Below, piece by piece: positions 1 through 9,347 of a DNA stretch of 46,057 bases. Source of the DNA: Bacteroidota bacterium. GTDB taxonomy: Bacteria; Bacteroidota; Ignavibacteria; SZUA-365. Positions within the stretch are counted from its first letter, which is position 1, and every line of letters starts with the position of its first letter. Under the pieces are notes generated by a model that saw nothing but the letters and a program-made list of their open reading frames with translations, ran no database searches and was not told the DNA's origin. The stretch is from positions 1 through 46,057 of the forward strand of contig JACZJN010000203.1 in the NCBI GenBank assembly GCA_014860565.1, in the 5' to 3' direction. The position numbers were made by a program, and so were the translations under genes.

Positions 1-3
1 TGA

Positions 4-1710
4 TCAAGGGAGATACGTCGTTGATCGTGCATACCAGGTTCCACCCATCGTCGATCGAAGCGAATAGGTATCAAGCCCGATGCCGAGACGCATGGTCATG
101 CTGGCGCGTGACGCACCATCATCCCAGTACAGAGAATATTCATCCAATCCCGTATCGGCGAAACGGTAAAGAGTGAGGTGCCCTGTGAACTCGTCAAAGA
201 TCCAGCCGCTCAGGCGATGCATCTCCGATGGATATTCGACGACCGTCTCGGAATTGACCGCGCCCGTGCGGGTCACCGTGCGGAACGTGTATTCAATGCG
301 GTCACCAGTCGGCTCGATCCTCTCGAGAGTTCCGGTAACGGTATCCCGATGGACATTTCCCTGACTGTCCGTCATGAACTCATACGTCAGCTTGTCACCC
401 GTTTTGAAGGTAACGAGAGGACGCGTGTTGTCGGTTACGAGATATGGCCCCAGGGTATCAGCGAAAAGTCGGGAGCCTCTCCATCCCTTTATCGCGTAGT
501 AGCATTGCTGACCCGGCGGAAGTGGGAACAGCCTCGTGCACGTTTCATATCCTTTGGTCGCGAACGCATTCATCTCGACCTTCATCCATGTTGTGCCTCC
601 GTCTGTCGACCAAAAATGCTCCGCTGAAGGACCGGTAGGATGCGACGCTCCACCGTACACAATAGTACCCCGTTTTATTGTTGCTCCCGGATTTGGACCG
701 CTAAGACGGAAATCGACGACCACGTAAATGGGTGAATACGTCCATGCCGTATCGTCTTGTGCTCGAATGCGAAATCTTCGCCGAGGGTTGAGATCCAGAT
801 GCTCCGCATCAGAAATGCTGATAAGATCACTTGGACGGAATTCCTTGGCTGAGACATCGAACCATTTTGGCGATTCCCAGCTGCGCCCGACGATCTGCTG
901 CTGCACATACACGCCATGTACTTCCTCTGCATGGTCCGGGAGTACATTCCAGCGCAGTAGATCACGATGATAGATCAATGTGTCCGAGGAGTTTGGAAGA
1001 AAAACAATGCTTCCGCGTACATCATCAGCAGCCACATGAATCTGTGCCGAGGTGGCGGAGATAGTGCCTCCTGTATTTCGAAGACGGAGGTAGAAATCAC
1101 CTGCCGGGATTTCAGCTGCAGGAATTTCGGTGCAAAATTCTCCGATCACGACATTTCGAAGGAACTGCCAGTCGGCTTCCTGAAAGGGTCTGTATTCCAT
1201 GATAAAAACTTCGTTTCGATCAAGATCGAGGGTGCTCCAGCATACCTGCAGTGTATCCCCCGCGCGAAGTACGCTGGCCTCCGTATACGTGGTGAACCAG
1301 AGCACCTTCAATTCGTATACTTCTATCCGAGCGGTCAGCGCCGCCTTCTCTGTTCCAGGCGTGCGAATGCGCAGGATGAATGCGGCCTTATTAATTTCAC
1401 GTACGGGGATATACAGGCAGCCAGTACTGCATGGTACGGATCGGAGAAAAGTCCAGGATCGTGACGCAGAGTCAACGGCCAGGTATTCAACAATCAGGGA
1501 ATCTGCATTGAGCTGACCTGCCACCTCCCAGCAGAAATGCAACGTATCATTGAGAGATACTTCAGCGCGAGCGGTCAATGACAGTAATCTGATTCCCTCC
1601 TGCACCGGGTCGGGCACCGGGTCGGGCTCCGGTTCAGTCGGTGTGTCCTTGCATCCCCAAAACGCGATCAAGAACACAGCCAGCAGGACGAATGTTCTCA
1701 TCATGAGCAT
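4..1710 (-). CDS. Putative lipoprotein with Ig-like repeats
   Basis: A 568-residue exported protein of unknown function. The start has a hydrophobic stretch ending in FWGC, followed by a Pro/Glu/Asp-rich linker (TEPEPDPVPDPV). This fits a lipoprotein tethered by a flexible spacer, although F at -3 and W at -2 are unusual for a lipobox. Two repeats with a shared pattern (LRAGDTLQVCW and VSLNDTLHFCW, each ending in FxLRxR plus T/G) suggest tandem immunoglobulin-like beta domains within residues 40-230. The last 140 residues are beta-rich and resemble no family I know. A GAGGGG Shine-Dalgarno lies just before three nearby ATGs (residues 1, 3 and 4), so the exact start is uncertain by a few codons. 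The stop codon is inside the window. Confidence 0.75.
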   Translation of the reverse strand: MLMMRTFVLLAVFLIAFWGCKDTPTEPEPDPVPDPVQEGIRLLSLTARAEVSLNDTLHFCWEVAGQLNADSLIVEYLAVDSASRSWTFLRSVPCSTGCLYIPVREINKAAFILRIRTPGTEKAALTARIEVYELKVLWFTTYTEASVLRAGDTLQVCWSTLDLDRNEVFIMEYRPFQEADWQFLRNVVIGEFCTEIPAAEIPAGDFYLRLRNTGGTISATSAQIHVAADDVRGSIVFLPNSSDTLIYHRDLLRWNVLPDHAEEVHGVYVQQQIVGRSWESPKWFDVSAKEFRPSDLISISDAEHLDLNPRRRFRIRAQDDTAWTYSPIYVVVDFRLSGPNPGATIKRGTIVYGGASHPTGPSAEHFWSTDGGTTWMKVEMNAFATKGYETCTRLFPLPPGQQCYYAIKGWRGSRLFADTLGPYLVTDNTRPLVTFKTGDKLTYEFMTDSQGNVHRDTVTGTLERIEPTGDRIEYTFRTVTRTGAVNSETVVEYPSEMHRLSGWIFDEFTGHLTLYRFADTGLDEYSLYWDDGASRASMTMRLGIGLDTYSLRSTMGGTWYARSTTYLP

Positions 1711-2443
1711 ACACCCCTCTGAAATACTACTGCGATGTCAAACGACTTCAAAACAGAGTCACCGGCAATGCCCACGGATGTTTGCATCGTGGTTCGCATT
1801 TACCAGGATTGCGAAGTATCACGCACTCGGACAATCTGCTTCCTTCCGCCTTCATAGTCAAGGACACTTGTACGTCCAACATGTTCCTTCGTGATGGACG
1901 CCGTTTTCTCGCTGAGGGAAGATGGTGCTGGTGCGGTAGGTGGAACAATCGCGGTTCGGGATTCCACTTCACATACAACCGATTATCGGAAGTCGATCGT
2001 CCTGTTCCCGGGCAGAATCAGCCCAAGAATCGATTCTAAACTCGATCTTTAGAAAAAGAACCGGGCCTTCAGGTTCCTCCGCCTTTTCGCAGGTGGGGCG
2101 GCCACGGGAAGGTCCTCGCACGTTCATACACCGACAGGGAACGTTTTCATCGCTGCCGTGTCTTTCGGACGTCGCCGTATGACTGACTCTTCCTGAGAGC
2201 GCAGCTATCTTGACAACAATTCCGGAAGCTTCCCGAATGGAGGGGAAAATGCTTTGGCCATGGGTGCTGTTTCAGTTCTTTCATGTACACGTCCGTCCAG
2301 TAGGTCGTCGACCGTTCCGGCGCGTTTGTACCACGGCTGTAAAGAGTTGATCCTCGATCATCTGTTTCGTAACGTACCCCGGAATCGGGATGGCCGATCG
2401 TCATCGGTTCATGCCATATCGTCTGACAAATCGAGGAGGGATC
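1711..2443. other. Intergenic region, divergent, no recognised gene
   Basis: This 733-bp gap separates the leftward lipoprotein gene from the rightward T9SS protein gene, so it should contain promoters for both. No conserved protein was recognised in any frame. The only notable item is a short frame at 2249-2350 with a good ribosome-binding site, listed separately. No RNA gene or long repeat was seen. Confidence 0.5.
2249..2350 (+). CDS. Possible 33-residue small protein
   Basis: A short open frame begins MLWPWVLFQFF and ends at a TGA at 2348-2350. It is preceded by a strong Shine-Dalgarno (GGAGGGGAAA directly before the ATG). The first eleven residues are hydrophobic and aromatic and the rest is basic. 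It sits about 90 bp ahead of the T9SS protein gene on the same strand, so it could be a leader peptide or a chance frame. No family is recognised, and the ribosome-binding site is the only support. Confidence 0.2.
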   Translation: MLWPWVLFQFFHVHVRPVGRRPFRRVCTTAVKS

Positions 2444-4045
2444 ATGCTGCTTCATCACACGTACCGTCGCCTGTTCGACTGGATGCTGATCTGTGTCTGT
2501 GGATTAACATCCGGACTGCATGCACAGATTGGCGGTATCGCCATGGAGTTTCCGAATGCTGATTCCATCACGGTCGCTGCCGGAGAACCGGTGTCGTTCG
2601 AACTTGTGGCGCGTGATGTGGCGGGAAATGTTATTACGAATTGGGATTCTGTCGGAACGAATGTTACGCTTGAGATAACGGGATCCGGCGCGATGAGCGA
2701 TTCGAGCATGCGAACGTGGAATGTCGATCCCGACGGGTATTCATGGACGCGCGTCCATGACGGACAGGGACCTTTGACTCCGGCCACGGACTACACGTAC
2801 CTCATCACGAAAGAACGGTTCCAGGACGGACGGTTGCCGCTCTGGTTTGTGGACACCCGTGTAGAGTACGGGGTGCGGCTGCGCGTACTGCCGGAATTTA
2901 CTGCACTCGAGCAGCACTCACCGCCTATCAGTATTCTACCGGCGCCGTTCACCAACCTGCTCGTCGAGGTCACCTACGCGTATTATGACGGATTCAAGCG
3001 CGTGTATCGCGATCGTCCATTTGAAATCGTCTGTTTCCCGCGGGATCGATACATGAACTGGGTCAACGACACCATTCCCGTATTCCTGCGGACACGCTTT
3101 CCGGAAACGGTGCTTGATCCGCCTCCCCATCCCGTCGGATACGCTCGTCCCTCTCTCGCCGACTCGCTTTCCACTCTCTATGGTCCCACTGCATTCTACG
3201 GATCTCTCACGGTCACGCGTATTGAGAACCGGGATCCCGGGCAATGGATTGAAGTGCTATGCATTGACGACACCACCGTCCGGGCGATGTCGGATACCCT
3301 TTTCGTCCATGACCATGCCCCGTATCCGTTCGAACAATACGATCCCCCCGATGGCGTGCATGTGAACCTCAACACCGCTTCTCCCGACAGCCTGATGACC
3401 TTCCGGTGGCACCCGGAACGGCCCGCTGATCCGTACTCGGGGGCATATCAGAGCCGATTTGATCCGGGGCTCTATTCTGACAGGGTGTTTTACCGCGTAA
3501 CGTTTTATGATCCGTCAACGCTGCGGTACGGCGGCAGCAGTGCGTGGACGACAGATACTCGGGACTCTTCCCTTTCCATCACCGCCGCGGAGTTCACCGT
3601 CTTTCTGCAGAATGCCCAGCCGCAATGGAGCGGTGGTCCGACCGAACTGTACTGGTACGCGGTTGCGACGGATACCACATACGAGACTCCCGCGGACTCG
3701 TTTACGCAGGATACCATACGCGGCTTCCGGATCCTGGTCAATGCACAAACAAGCGCGGCATCGCCCCTCCCCAGCGTGCGTACCCTCGTGCTTCAGCAGA
3801 ACTATCCCAATCCTTTTAATCCGACAACGACAATTCTCTACACGCTCACCCATCCCGAACGCGTCTCGCTGATCGTGACCGATCTCTACGGTCGTGAAGT
3901 GCGGCGGTTGCTGGATGGCAGTTTCGAGGAAGCAGGTTCCCATCAGGTGCATTTCGACGCCGCGGGTTTACCCTCCGGCGTGTACTTCTACATCATGGCT
4001 GCCGACGGGCAAAGACTGACGAAGAAGATGGTGGTGCTGCGGTAG
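2444..4045 (+). CDS. Secreted protein with T9SS type A sorting domain
   Basis: A 533-residue protein exported by Sec and then by the type IX secretion system. The ATG at 2444 is chosen because GAGGAGGG lies just before it and because it places a signal peptide (hydrophobic core ending in GLHAQ) at the N-terminus; the frame stays open for 18 codons upstream without such support. Residues 30-440 are beta-rich and of unknown function. The C-terminal 85 residues form a textbook sorting domain: QQNYPNPFNPTTTI, then DLYGREVRRL, then LPSGVYFY and a basic end KKMVVLR. This domain is normally cleaved or used for surface attachment after passage through the outer membrane. The biological cargo function cannot be read from the sequence. 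Confidence 0.85.
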   Translation: MLLHHTYRRLFDWMLICVCGLTSGLHAQIGGIAMEFPNADSITVAAGEPVSFELVARDVAGNVITNWDSVGTNVTLEITGSGAMSDSSMRTWNVDPDGYSWTRVHDGQGPLTPATDYTYLITKERFQDGRLPLWFVDTRVEYGVRLRVLPEFTALEQHSPPISILPAPFTNLLVEVTYAYYDGFKRVYRDRPFEIVCFPRDRYMNWVNDTIPVFLRTRFPETVLDPPPHPVGYARPSLADSLSTLYGPTAFYGSLTVTRIENRDPGQWIEVLCIDDTTVRAMSDTLFVHDHAPYPFEQYDPPDGVHVNLNTASPDSLMTFRWHPERPADPYSGAYQSRFDPGLYSDRVFYRVTFYDPSTLRYGGSSAWTTDTRDSSLSITAAEFTVFLQNAQPQWSGGPTELYWYAVATDTTYETPADSFTQDTIRGFRILVNAQTSAASPLPSVRTLVLQQNYPNPFNPTTTILYTLTHPERVSLIVTDLYGREVRRLLDGSFEEAGSHQVHFDAAGLPSGVYFYIMAADGQRLTKKMVVLR

Positions 4046-4156
4046 GTGCGCTCTGCAAGAGCCTCCACCCATGATCCTCCGAGGTTGCTTACGCGACGGA
4101 CGAAGCTTACTTTTCAGAATACTCGGTCTTATTATATCATAATCCCGGTGATCTGC

Positions 4157-5359
4157 ATGCTCACGCGCGTTCTTCCGATACTTGCCCTTCTTCTGTATTT
4201 CATTCAAAGCGCACAGCCCTGCTCCTCCCAGTCTGATGACGGTGAATTCAATCGCATTCTGCGAGAAGCCGCCGCACGTATCGATAGCGTGAACACAATA
4301 CGTTTGTCCATCGAGAGTCATTTCACGAGGGAAGGCGAAGCAGGACCTATTGCGTCGAAATATTCGATGAGCGCCGAAAGAGCAGACTCTCTCTGGACCG
4401 GCTGCAAGGTCTTCGGTACGACAACGGACGGTGACTGCGTTTTATTTGATGGCGTACGTCTTCTCGAAGGACGTCCTGCATCCGGTCGGATGACATCGTA
4501 CGCGGCAGCGCGTCAGCCGCAGCACCGCATCGCTGTTGTACTGAATGGCTGGGACCTCGCCCCCATTCCGATGAATAACACGTTGATGCGTCAGATCCTC
4601 AATGATGAGCATATCACGGAAAGAGTAATTTCCGCTGGTACATTGGGGCCAGATTCAGTGCTCATTCTTGCATGCGTAAGCTCCATCGGAGAGGGCATGA
4701 TAGAAACATTCACCGAGTGGCAGTTGCGCACATCCGACCTGATGCCTCTGAAAGTAACCCAACTCTATAAAATGGCAGAAATGCAGCAGTGGTCTAATGA
4801 AATCTACATAAAGGCGATTCTCGTCGATCCCGAGCTTGAGCCAGGACTCTTCTCCGGAGCGACGCTGCCGAAGAACATCGCTATTACGGAAGCACCAAAA
4901 CCCACGATCGACGGTCCAACACTGCTGAAGAAGGGAGACGCAGCCCCTGAGTTCGAAGCTGATGCTCTTCAAGGGGGATCAGTCAAGCTTTCTGATTGTA
5001 GAGGGAAAGTCGTTTTTCTTGATTTTTTCTATGTAGATTGCTTTCCTTGCCACCGCGCACTCCCCACTCTGGTGGAGCTGGCCAAGGAATTCCGCGACCA
5101 GGGTATCGTATTTCTTGGAATTGATTCTTTCGATGATCTGGGCAGCAGAAAACTGCACAAACTCATCGATTCCATGGGGATCAAATATCCTGTGTTGCTC
5201 ACGAACAAAGTCGTCGACCGGCTGTACGGCGTCGGGGGCTACCCCACGGCAATCATTATTGACCGTGAAGGTAAGATCAGCTACGCCGATTCTGGCTTCG
5301 ACAAGGAGTTTACACCCCAAGAGTGGCGCGAGGAGATCTTACGAGCTATTGAGCGGTGA
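4157..5359 (+). CDS. Exported TlpA/ResA-like thiol-disulfide oxidoreductase
   Basis: A 400-residue periplasmic protein in two parts. The ATG at 4157 is preferred to the frame opening at 4046 because it begins directly with a signal peptide (MLTRVLPILALLLYF). Residues about 25-250 resemble the LolA/MucB-type beta fold that binds lipid or sensor partners; this is inferred from pattern only. Residues about 258-400 are an AhpC/TSA-type thioredoxin domain, with GKVVFLDFFYVDCFPC (the redox pair is Cys295 and Cys298), the GVGGYPTAIIID cis-proline segment, and GIDSFDD. The usual WCxxC tryptophan is replaced by Asp. Such fusions are common in Bacteroidota, where the partner proteins are usually unknown. 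The gene follows the T9SS protein gene by about 110 bp and may be read with it. Confidence 0.8.
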   Translation: MLTRVLPILALLLYFIQSAQPCSSQSDDGEFNRILREAAARIDSVNTIRLSIESHFTREGEAGPIASKYSMSAERADSLWTGCKVFGTTTDGDCVLFDGVRLLEGRPASGRMTSYAAARQPQHRIAVVLNGWDLAPIPMNNTLMRQILNDEHITERVISAGTLGPDSVLILACVSSIGEGMIETFTEWQLRTSDLMPLKVTQLYKMAEMQQWSNEIYIKAILVDPELEPGLFSGATLPKNIAITEAPKPTIDGPTLLKKGDAAPEFEADALQGGSVKLSDCRGKVVFLDFFYVDCFPCHRALPTLVELAKEFRDQGIVFLGIDSFDDLGSRKLHKLIDSMGIKYPVLLTNKVVDRLYGVGGYPTAIIIDREGKISYADSGFDKEFTPQEWREEILRAIER

Positions 5360-5455
5360 GAAATTTGCCGGTGCATACTTTCTTACTTTCCCCCTCCTTA
5401 ACAACGATCCTAACTCGATTTTACCAAACGTGACCCTTAGTACCTACCCCTCCGT

Positions 5456-6292
5456 CTAATCGCAGGCGAGTCGGGCACGGGATGATCGAAGACAGCCAAA
5501 CGCACGTCGCCACGGCTCGGAATACTGACACCCTGGATTGAGGTTGCTGAAGTACAACGCATAATCGGGTCCGACATCCATCGTCCTGAAAGTGAACGTG
5601 GAATCGTCCGGCATTCGCCATTGCATCGCCCCCGTGGAATCGACGCGGAAGACGAGTTGCACTTGACTCTCATATCCTCCAGCCACGACGATCTCACCGT
5701 CGGAGGTCGTGTGAATCGACTGCAAACCCAGGTTTTTCTCGCTTGCGAACGCCTTCGACCAGATCTCATGTCCTGTCGGATCATATTTCGTGATCCAGGC
5801 CGCATTGATATTGTCACTGCCATCGACCTTTGACAGGAGGTGGAAATTTCCTGCGTCATCAGCGGTTATCCCGCATCCCTCCTCGGTGCGCCCCATAGGG
5901 CCACGCACCCAGTCGCTGCAAACAAGATTCCCATCGATATCGTACTTAAGGAAGAACACATCTCTCTCGTCCCACTCGACAGTCCCTGAGATTTGGATGT
6001 TTCCCTGCTGGTCCGCATATATTTCGGTGCGCGTTATGGACAGGTCCGGAACAAACAACGTATCCCTTCTCCACTTGTGATTACGCAACGTGTAGAACTG
6101 CACGATTGCGACCCCGCGATTCGTCCCAAGACCGCCGGTGTCCGGAAGCATACCGAACAGGAAGATGCGGTCCTGCGAAACTGTGATCTTGTCATACCAG
6201 CCAATCAAGGTCGTATCCCAGTTAGTTCCTGCCTCGGAAGCTCGTTTACTGAGAGCGGCTTTTCTGCCAGACGCGATTTCTGGACAGTCCAT
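5456..6292 (-). CDS. Beta-propeller protein fragment, probably decayed
   Basis: The 278-residue frame has repeating blade-like units, each with a DGNL/DAGNF/TSDGE turn followed by a small hydrophobic strand (IYADQQGNIQISG, ITADDAGNFHLLS, IHTTSDGEIVVAG). This is the pattern of SBBP or two-bladed propeller repeats found in secreted Bacteroidota proteins. The N-terminus is wrong for such a protein: there is no signal peptide, and an in-frame stop lies two codons ahead of the ATG. The C-terminus ends in a basic tail with no sorting domain, suggesting that both ends were lost or shifted. It lies directly beside a definite pseudogene. It is either a remnant or, less likely, a short cytoplasmic protein. 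Confidence 0.5.
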   Translation of the reverse strand: MDCPEIASGRKAALSKRASEAGTNWDTTLIGWYDKITVSQDRIFLFGMLPDTGGLGTNRGVAIVQFYTLRNHKWRRDTLFVPDLSITRTEIYADQQGNIQISGTVEWDERDVFFLKYDIDGNLVCSDWVRGPMGRTEEGCGITADDAGNFHLLSKVDGSDNINAAWITKYDPTGHEIWSKAFASEKNLGLQSIHTTSDGEIVVAGGYESQVQLVFRVDSTGAMQWRMPDDSTFTFRTMDVGPDYALYFSNLNPGCQYSEPWRRAFGCLRSSRARLACD

Positions 6293-6350
6293 ACTTGTCT
6301 ACATACGTCCCTGACTCGCGGACCGGCGGCGGTCGCCGGAGCGGCGACGG

Positions 6351-6765
6351 CTATCCTATCCGCAGCGAGGTCATCGCAATCGAGCCGCCGACGGCCGTAT
6401 CGTTTAATGATTGGATTCGTTCGTTCTTGTTCGCGAGCGCCAGCGCGTAGAGCAGCGGCAGGTAATGCTCACCTTCGCCTCGATGGCCCAGTCGTAGCCG
6501 AACTCCGCTTCGTCAAGACGGTCCCAGGTGCCATGATCGAGTCCCCATGACTGATCGAGACCGATCTCCACGCCTCCCACCCGTTCCCGCATGGTGCGCG
6601 CCAGCGCAGGATCGCCCGGCGCGGGATATTGCACCTCGTACAGCTCAAGGGGGAAACCGCTGAAGTCATGGATCGTGCGCGGCCGCTCCATCGCGGTCAC
6701 ACGCGTACTGCGGGTCTCCCAGTGCGCCGAGATGCACACGATGGCCTTCGGCCGGGGAAGTGCGT
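6351..6765 (-). pseudogene. 4,5-DOPA dioxygenase extradiol-type gene remnant
   Basis: Reading leftward from about 6765, one frame gives LPRPKAIVCISAHWETR, then RTIHDFSGFP, YEVQYPAPGDP and WGLDHGTW. These are the hallmark blocks of the YgiD/DODA family of class III ring-opening dioxygenases, including iron-binding histidines. After HGTW the frame jumps to EFGYDWAIE, a block that belongs more than 100 residues further on in the intact family, so the middle is deleted. One base later the frame shifts: GEHYLPLLYALAL through GGSIAMTSLRIG and the stop at 6351-6353 lie in the next frame. The N-terminal GHGSPMN segment is absent. The remnant has a truncation, an internal deletion and a frameshift, so it cannot make active enzyme. 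Confidence 0.88.
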
Positions 6766-6886
6766 GTACACGGATGCATGCATAGTCGAGTGTGTCCGTG
6801 CCAGGGAACGATCTGTCCACTCGTGTGGACTCGATAAAGTATTTCGCTTTCGAAACCGCGGATGCTTGAGCCGTCAATCGAACCAA

Positions 6887-7729
6887 TCAGATTTCCCAGC
6901 CATCGAAGCTCTTGATCGATTTCCACACGCCATCCACTTTGCGGCAGAGTCGCTTCTCCCCGAAGTAGCACCAGAGCGTTATGGTGACGACGGCCTCGGT
7001 CATATCATGGTTCAGTGCGATGAAGCCGATGACGGGATGTGCGTAGAGCGGGTAGCGGTCGCCACCGTGCGAGAAACAGATCGGAAAGAACCTGCACAGC
7101 CAATCGAACCGATCCGTGGTCGGTGAACGCTGTCTGCTGTACTCGGTTGCTGCCTTCTCCCCGTTGATGAAACAGTTCAATGCTTCATACTGCGTTTGAT
7201 CAATATGGATGATCCTGGCGGGCATTTCCAGATCGGGGTGGAATCTGCGCGTATCTGGATGCGAGTACAGAAGGGAGTTTCGCGCCCTGTGATCTCCGCT
7301 GCGTCCGCTGAGCGTCGCCCATGTCGACGAATCGGCAATAACAAGATACCGTACACTGTCGGGAATGAGGAGATATGGTGTTTTAACCGTCGACACCAGC
7401 CCACGCTTCTCCTCCGTGCGCACATTGGAATAGTACCTCGATCGGAAGACGTCCGAGTACACCTCCCTGCACACCTGCGCCGCGCTGCCGGCGGGCACCG
7501 CGGATGGCGTTCGATTCTCCTCCCACTCGTCCAGCAGCCACCTCATTCGGGTCTGTGCTGACGGGGTGCTGTCGACAACCACGTCATAGATGGCCCACAA
7601 CGAGTCGAGGTACACCTGCGCACGGACAAGGGCGGCAGAATTCAGCGTACGCGGCTGGCTGCGTACTCCATCCGTTGTCGCAAGCAGAAGGCTCGTGAGG
7701 AGCAGGAAGTATCCGACAGGACGAGTCAT
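6887..7729 (-). CDS. Exported protein of unknown function
   Basis: A 280-residue protein with a clear signal peptide (MTRPVGYFLLLTSLLLATTDG, cleavage near SQP). The ATG at 7729 is chosen over the GTG six bases earlier because GAGGGGA sits eight bases ahead of it. The mature part is a mixture of helix and strand with several aromatic residues and paired cysteines late in the chain (WCYFGEKRLCRK). No family is recognised. The C-terminal segment, ending in KVDGVWKSIKSFDGWEI, resembles the closing strand of a nuclear-transport-factor-2-like or lipocalin-like fold, which is only a guess. The gene stands alone, with the decayed dioxygenase downstream. Confidence 0.7.
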   Translation of the reverse strand: MTRPVGYFLLLTSLLLATTDGVRSQPRTLNSAALVRAQVYLDSLWAIYDVVVDSTPSAQTRMRWLLDEWEENRTPSAVPAGSAAQVCREVYSDVFRSRYYSNVRTEEKRGLVSTVKTPYLLIPDSVRYLVIADSSTWATLSGRSGDHRARNSLLYSHPDTRRFHPDLEMPARIIHIDQTQYEALNCFINGEKAATEYSRQRSPTTDRFDWLCRFFPICFSHGGDRYPLYAHPVIGFIALNHDMTEAVVTITLWCYFGEKRLCRKVDGVWKSIKSFDGWEI

Positions 7730-7780
7730 ATGCACATTCCCCTCAATATATCAGCAGTCATGCAAGTCTGGTTGAGACGA

Positions 7781-8455
7781 TTATTCTAAAGTGATGCGAA
7801 AGCTCGCAATCGTAATCGGAGGAGCGACACCAGCAATTGAAATCGATTCCAGCTCCTGTACTGGCATACTGCTGCTGATGACGATATTCCCGTTTTTAGC
7901 TGCGCGATCAGCAGCGGAAGCATGATAGAATACGATCGGAGACGCCAGCGCGGTTGTGATTCCCAGACCGAGCGACAGCCAGTCCGGTGCGTCGATGGCG
8001 GAAAATACTGTCGTCAGACCGCCACCGATGGCGAGTCCCACCGCCGAACCCAGCAGCGTGTACCCGCCACTTCCGTTGCCATCCCACATTTCGCCTCCGA
8101 GCATTACCCCGGCGTACTGTCCCAGCACACCCGCCGCGACCAGCATGATAACACTTGCGTTTTGTTCGGCAGTGGTCATTCCTGACCCATCCGCTATGTT
8201 GAACCGGAATGCAATCGCAGCAGCGGCTCCTGCGCAGGCCTCTGACAGGCCGATGAAAATAACCTCCGTTACTGCTTGCGTCGCAATCATGCCAGCCCCC
8301 CAGGTCTCATCATTCCCGCTCTGGGAGACCGTTTCATCAATACACAGGGAAAGAGCGGCGAGCGAAGACGGCGTATACTCATCCTCGAGATATTGCGCAT
8401 GCACTGAAGCGAAATACAGCGGTAAGCTCAGCGCAATCATCAATGCGGTTTTCAT
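7781..8455 (-). CDS. Exported or membrane protein, glycine-rich, unknown
   Basis: A 224-residue protein with a signal peptide (MKTALMIALSLPLYFASVHAQ). It is followed by three or four Gly/Ala-rich hydrophobic stretches (such as AAAIAFRFNIADG, LVAAGVLGQYAGVMLGG and LLGSAVGLAIGGGL), which could be membrane segments or a small glycine-zipper assembly. The C-terminal 50 residues are polar and beta-like (NIVISSSMPVQ, ITIASFRITLE). A Shine-Dalgarno-like AGGAG lies about 13 bases before the ATG, which is long. A TATAATAATG stretch about 40 bases further upstream could serve as a -10 box. No family is recognised. Confidence 0.65.
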   Translation of the reverse strand: MKTALMIALSLPLYFASVHAQYLEDEYTPSSLAALSLCIDETVSQSGNDETWGAGMIATQAVTEVIFIGLSEACAGAAAAIAFRFNIADGSGMTTAEQNASVIMLVAAGVLGQYAGVMLGGEMWDGNGSGGYTLLGSAVGLAIGGGLTTVFSAIDAPDWLSLGLGITTALASPIVFYHASAADRAAKNGNIVISSSMPVQELESISIAGVAPPITIASFRITLE

Positions 8456-8625
8456 TTTTGCTCATTTCTCCTGTTTGAAAAGGAATCATTATTATACTAC
8501 CTGCTATCGACTTATCGGATCATTCACTCTCTTTACGTTTGAACTTATCGAGATATCGGGCGGATGTCAAAGTTCTGTCTTTCCCACCATAATGGACGGT
8601 CCCGGGCACGTTCCCCCGTTTGTCC

Positions 8626-9168
8626 CTATTTTTCCTCACATCCGATCCACGCGCGGAGTTTCCTGAGCCAGGGCTTGAATCCGAAACGTCTCGCTTCACG
8701 ATACGCGTCACAGGGGGCAACGCCCTCCACTTCGACACGGTAGCGTGCAATGACCGCGCCCGTTCGGTCGGCACCGTGCGCGCAATGCAGGTACACTCCT
8801 CCGCGTGCAAGCAGATCACGGATATTCTGCCAGTTCTTTTCAGACGGCGGAGAATCCCCGAGATAGACGGGCACGTATTTGATACCGAGTTCCCTTGACC
8901 ACTCGATCTCACTCGGCCCTTTCTTCGGAAGCGCGTCCTTGGCCAGATTGATGACGGTCACGACTCCGTACATCCGGCGCATGGAATCCAGCTGCGCTCG
9001 CGAGGTGATGCGCGCACCTCGGTAGTTGCCGTTGACGGTTGTATCGAAATTCTTGGGAAGCCAGGGAAACGGCGACCGTACCTGGGCTTGGAGGCAGGAG
9101 AATGGAAACGAGCAAAGCACGCAAAGAAGCAACATGCCGTATCGCAGACTGCGCGTACGTAGTTTCAT
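8626..9168 (-). CDS. Exported tyrosine/dual-specificity phosphatase-like protein
   Basis: A 180-residue protein with the Cys-x5-Arg signature of protein tyrosine phosphatases: HCAHGADRTG, in which Cys129 would form the phosphocysteine intermediate and Arg135 binds phosphate. The region before it (VTVINLAKDALPKKG, LGIKYVPVYLGDSPPSEKNW) matches the spacing of atypical dual-specificity phosphatases, including the loop that carries the general acid. The start at 9168 gives a signal peptide (MKLRTRSLRYGMLLLCVLCSF, ending SCLQAQ), so the enzyme is probably periplasmic or lipid-linked. The frame extends upstream to 9357, but that extension has no sensible N-terminus. The substrate is unknown; in related exported enzymes, phospholipid or inositol-phosphate substrates are also possible. 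Confidence 0.75.
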   Translation of the reverse strand: MKLRTRSLRYGMLLLCVLCSFPFSCLQAQVRSPFPWLPKNFDTTVNGNYRGARITSRAQLDSMRRMYGVVTVINLAKDALPKKGPSEIEWSRELGIKYVPVYLGDSPPSEKNWQNIRDLLARGGVYLHCAHGADRTGAVIARYRVEVEGVAPCDAYREARRFGFKPWLRKLRAWIGCEEK

Positions 9169-9347
9169 GACGTCCTGACTGATTACGTGCAACAGCTCCC
9201 GCATTGGGATACACGCTAAGATACCACATCGCAGCATGAATATCCGCGTCAGTGAAAGTTCATCGCCCATTCGAATCCCGGCGGCTTTCCGATACTCCCC
9301 AAACCGGAATCGCGGCTGCATTCGCAAGGGCCCCCCCGGCATAGCGG

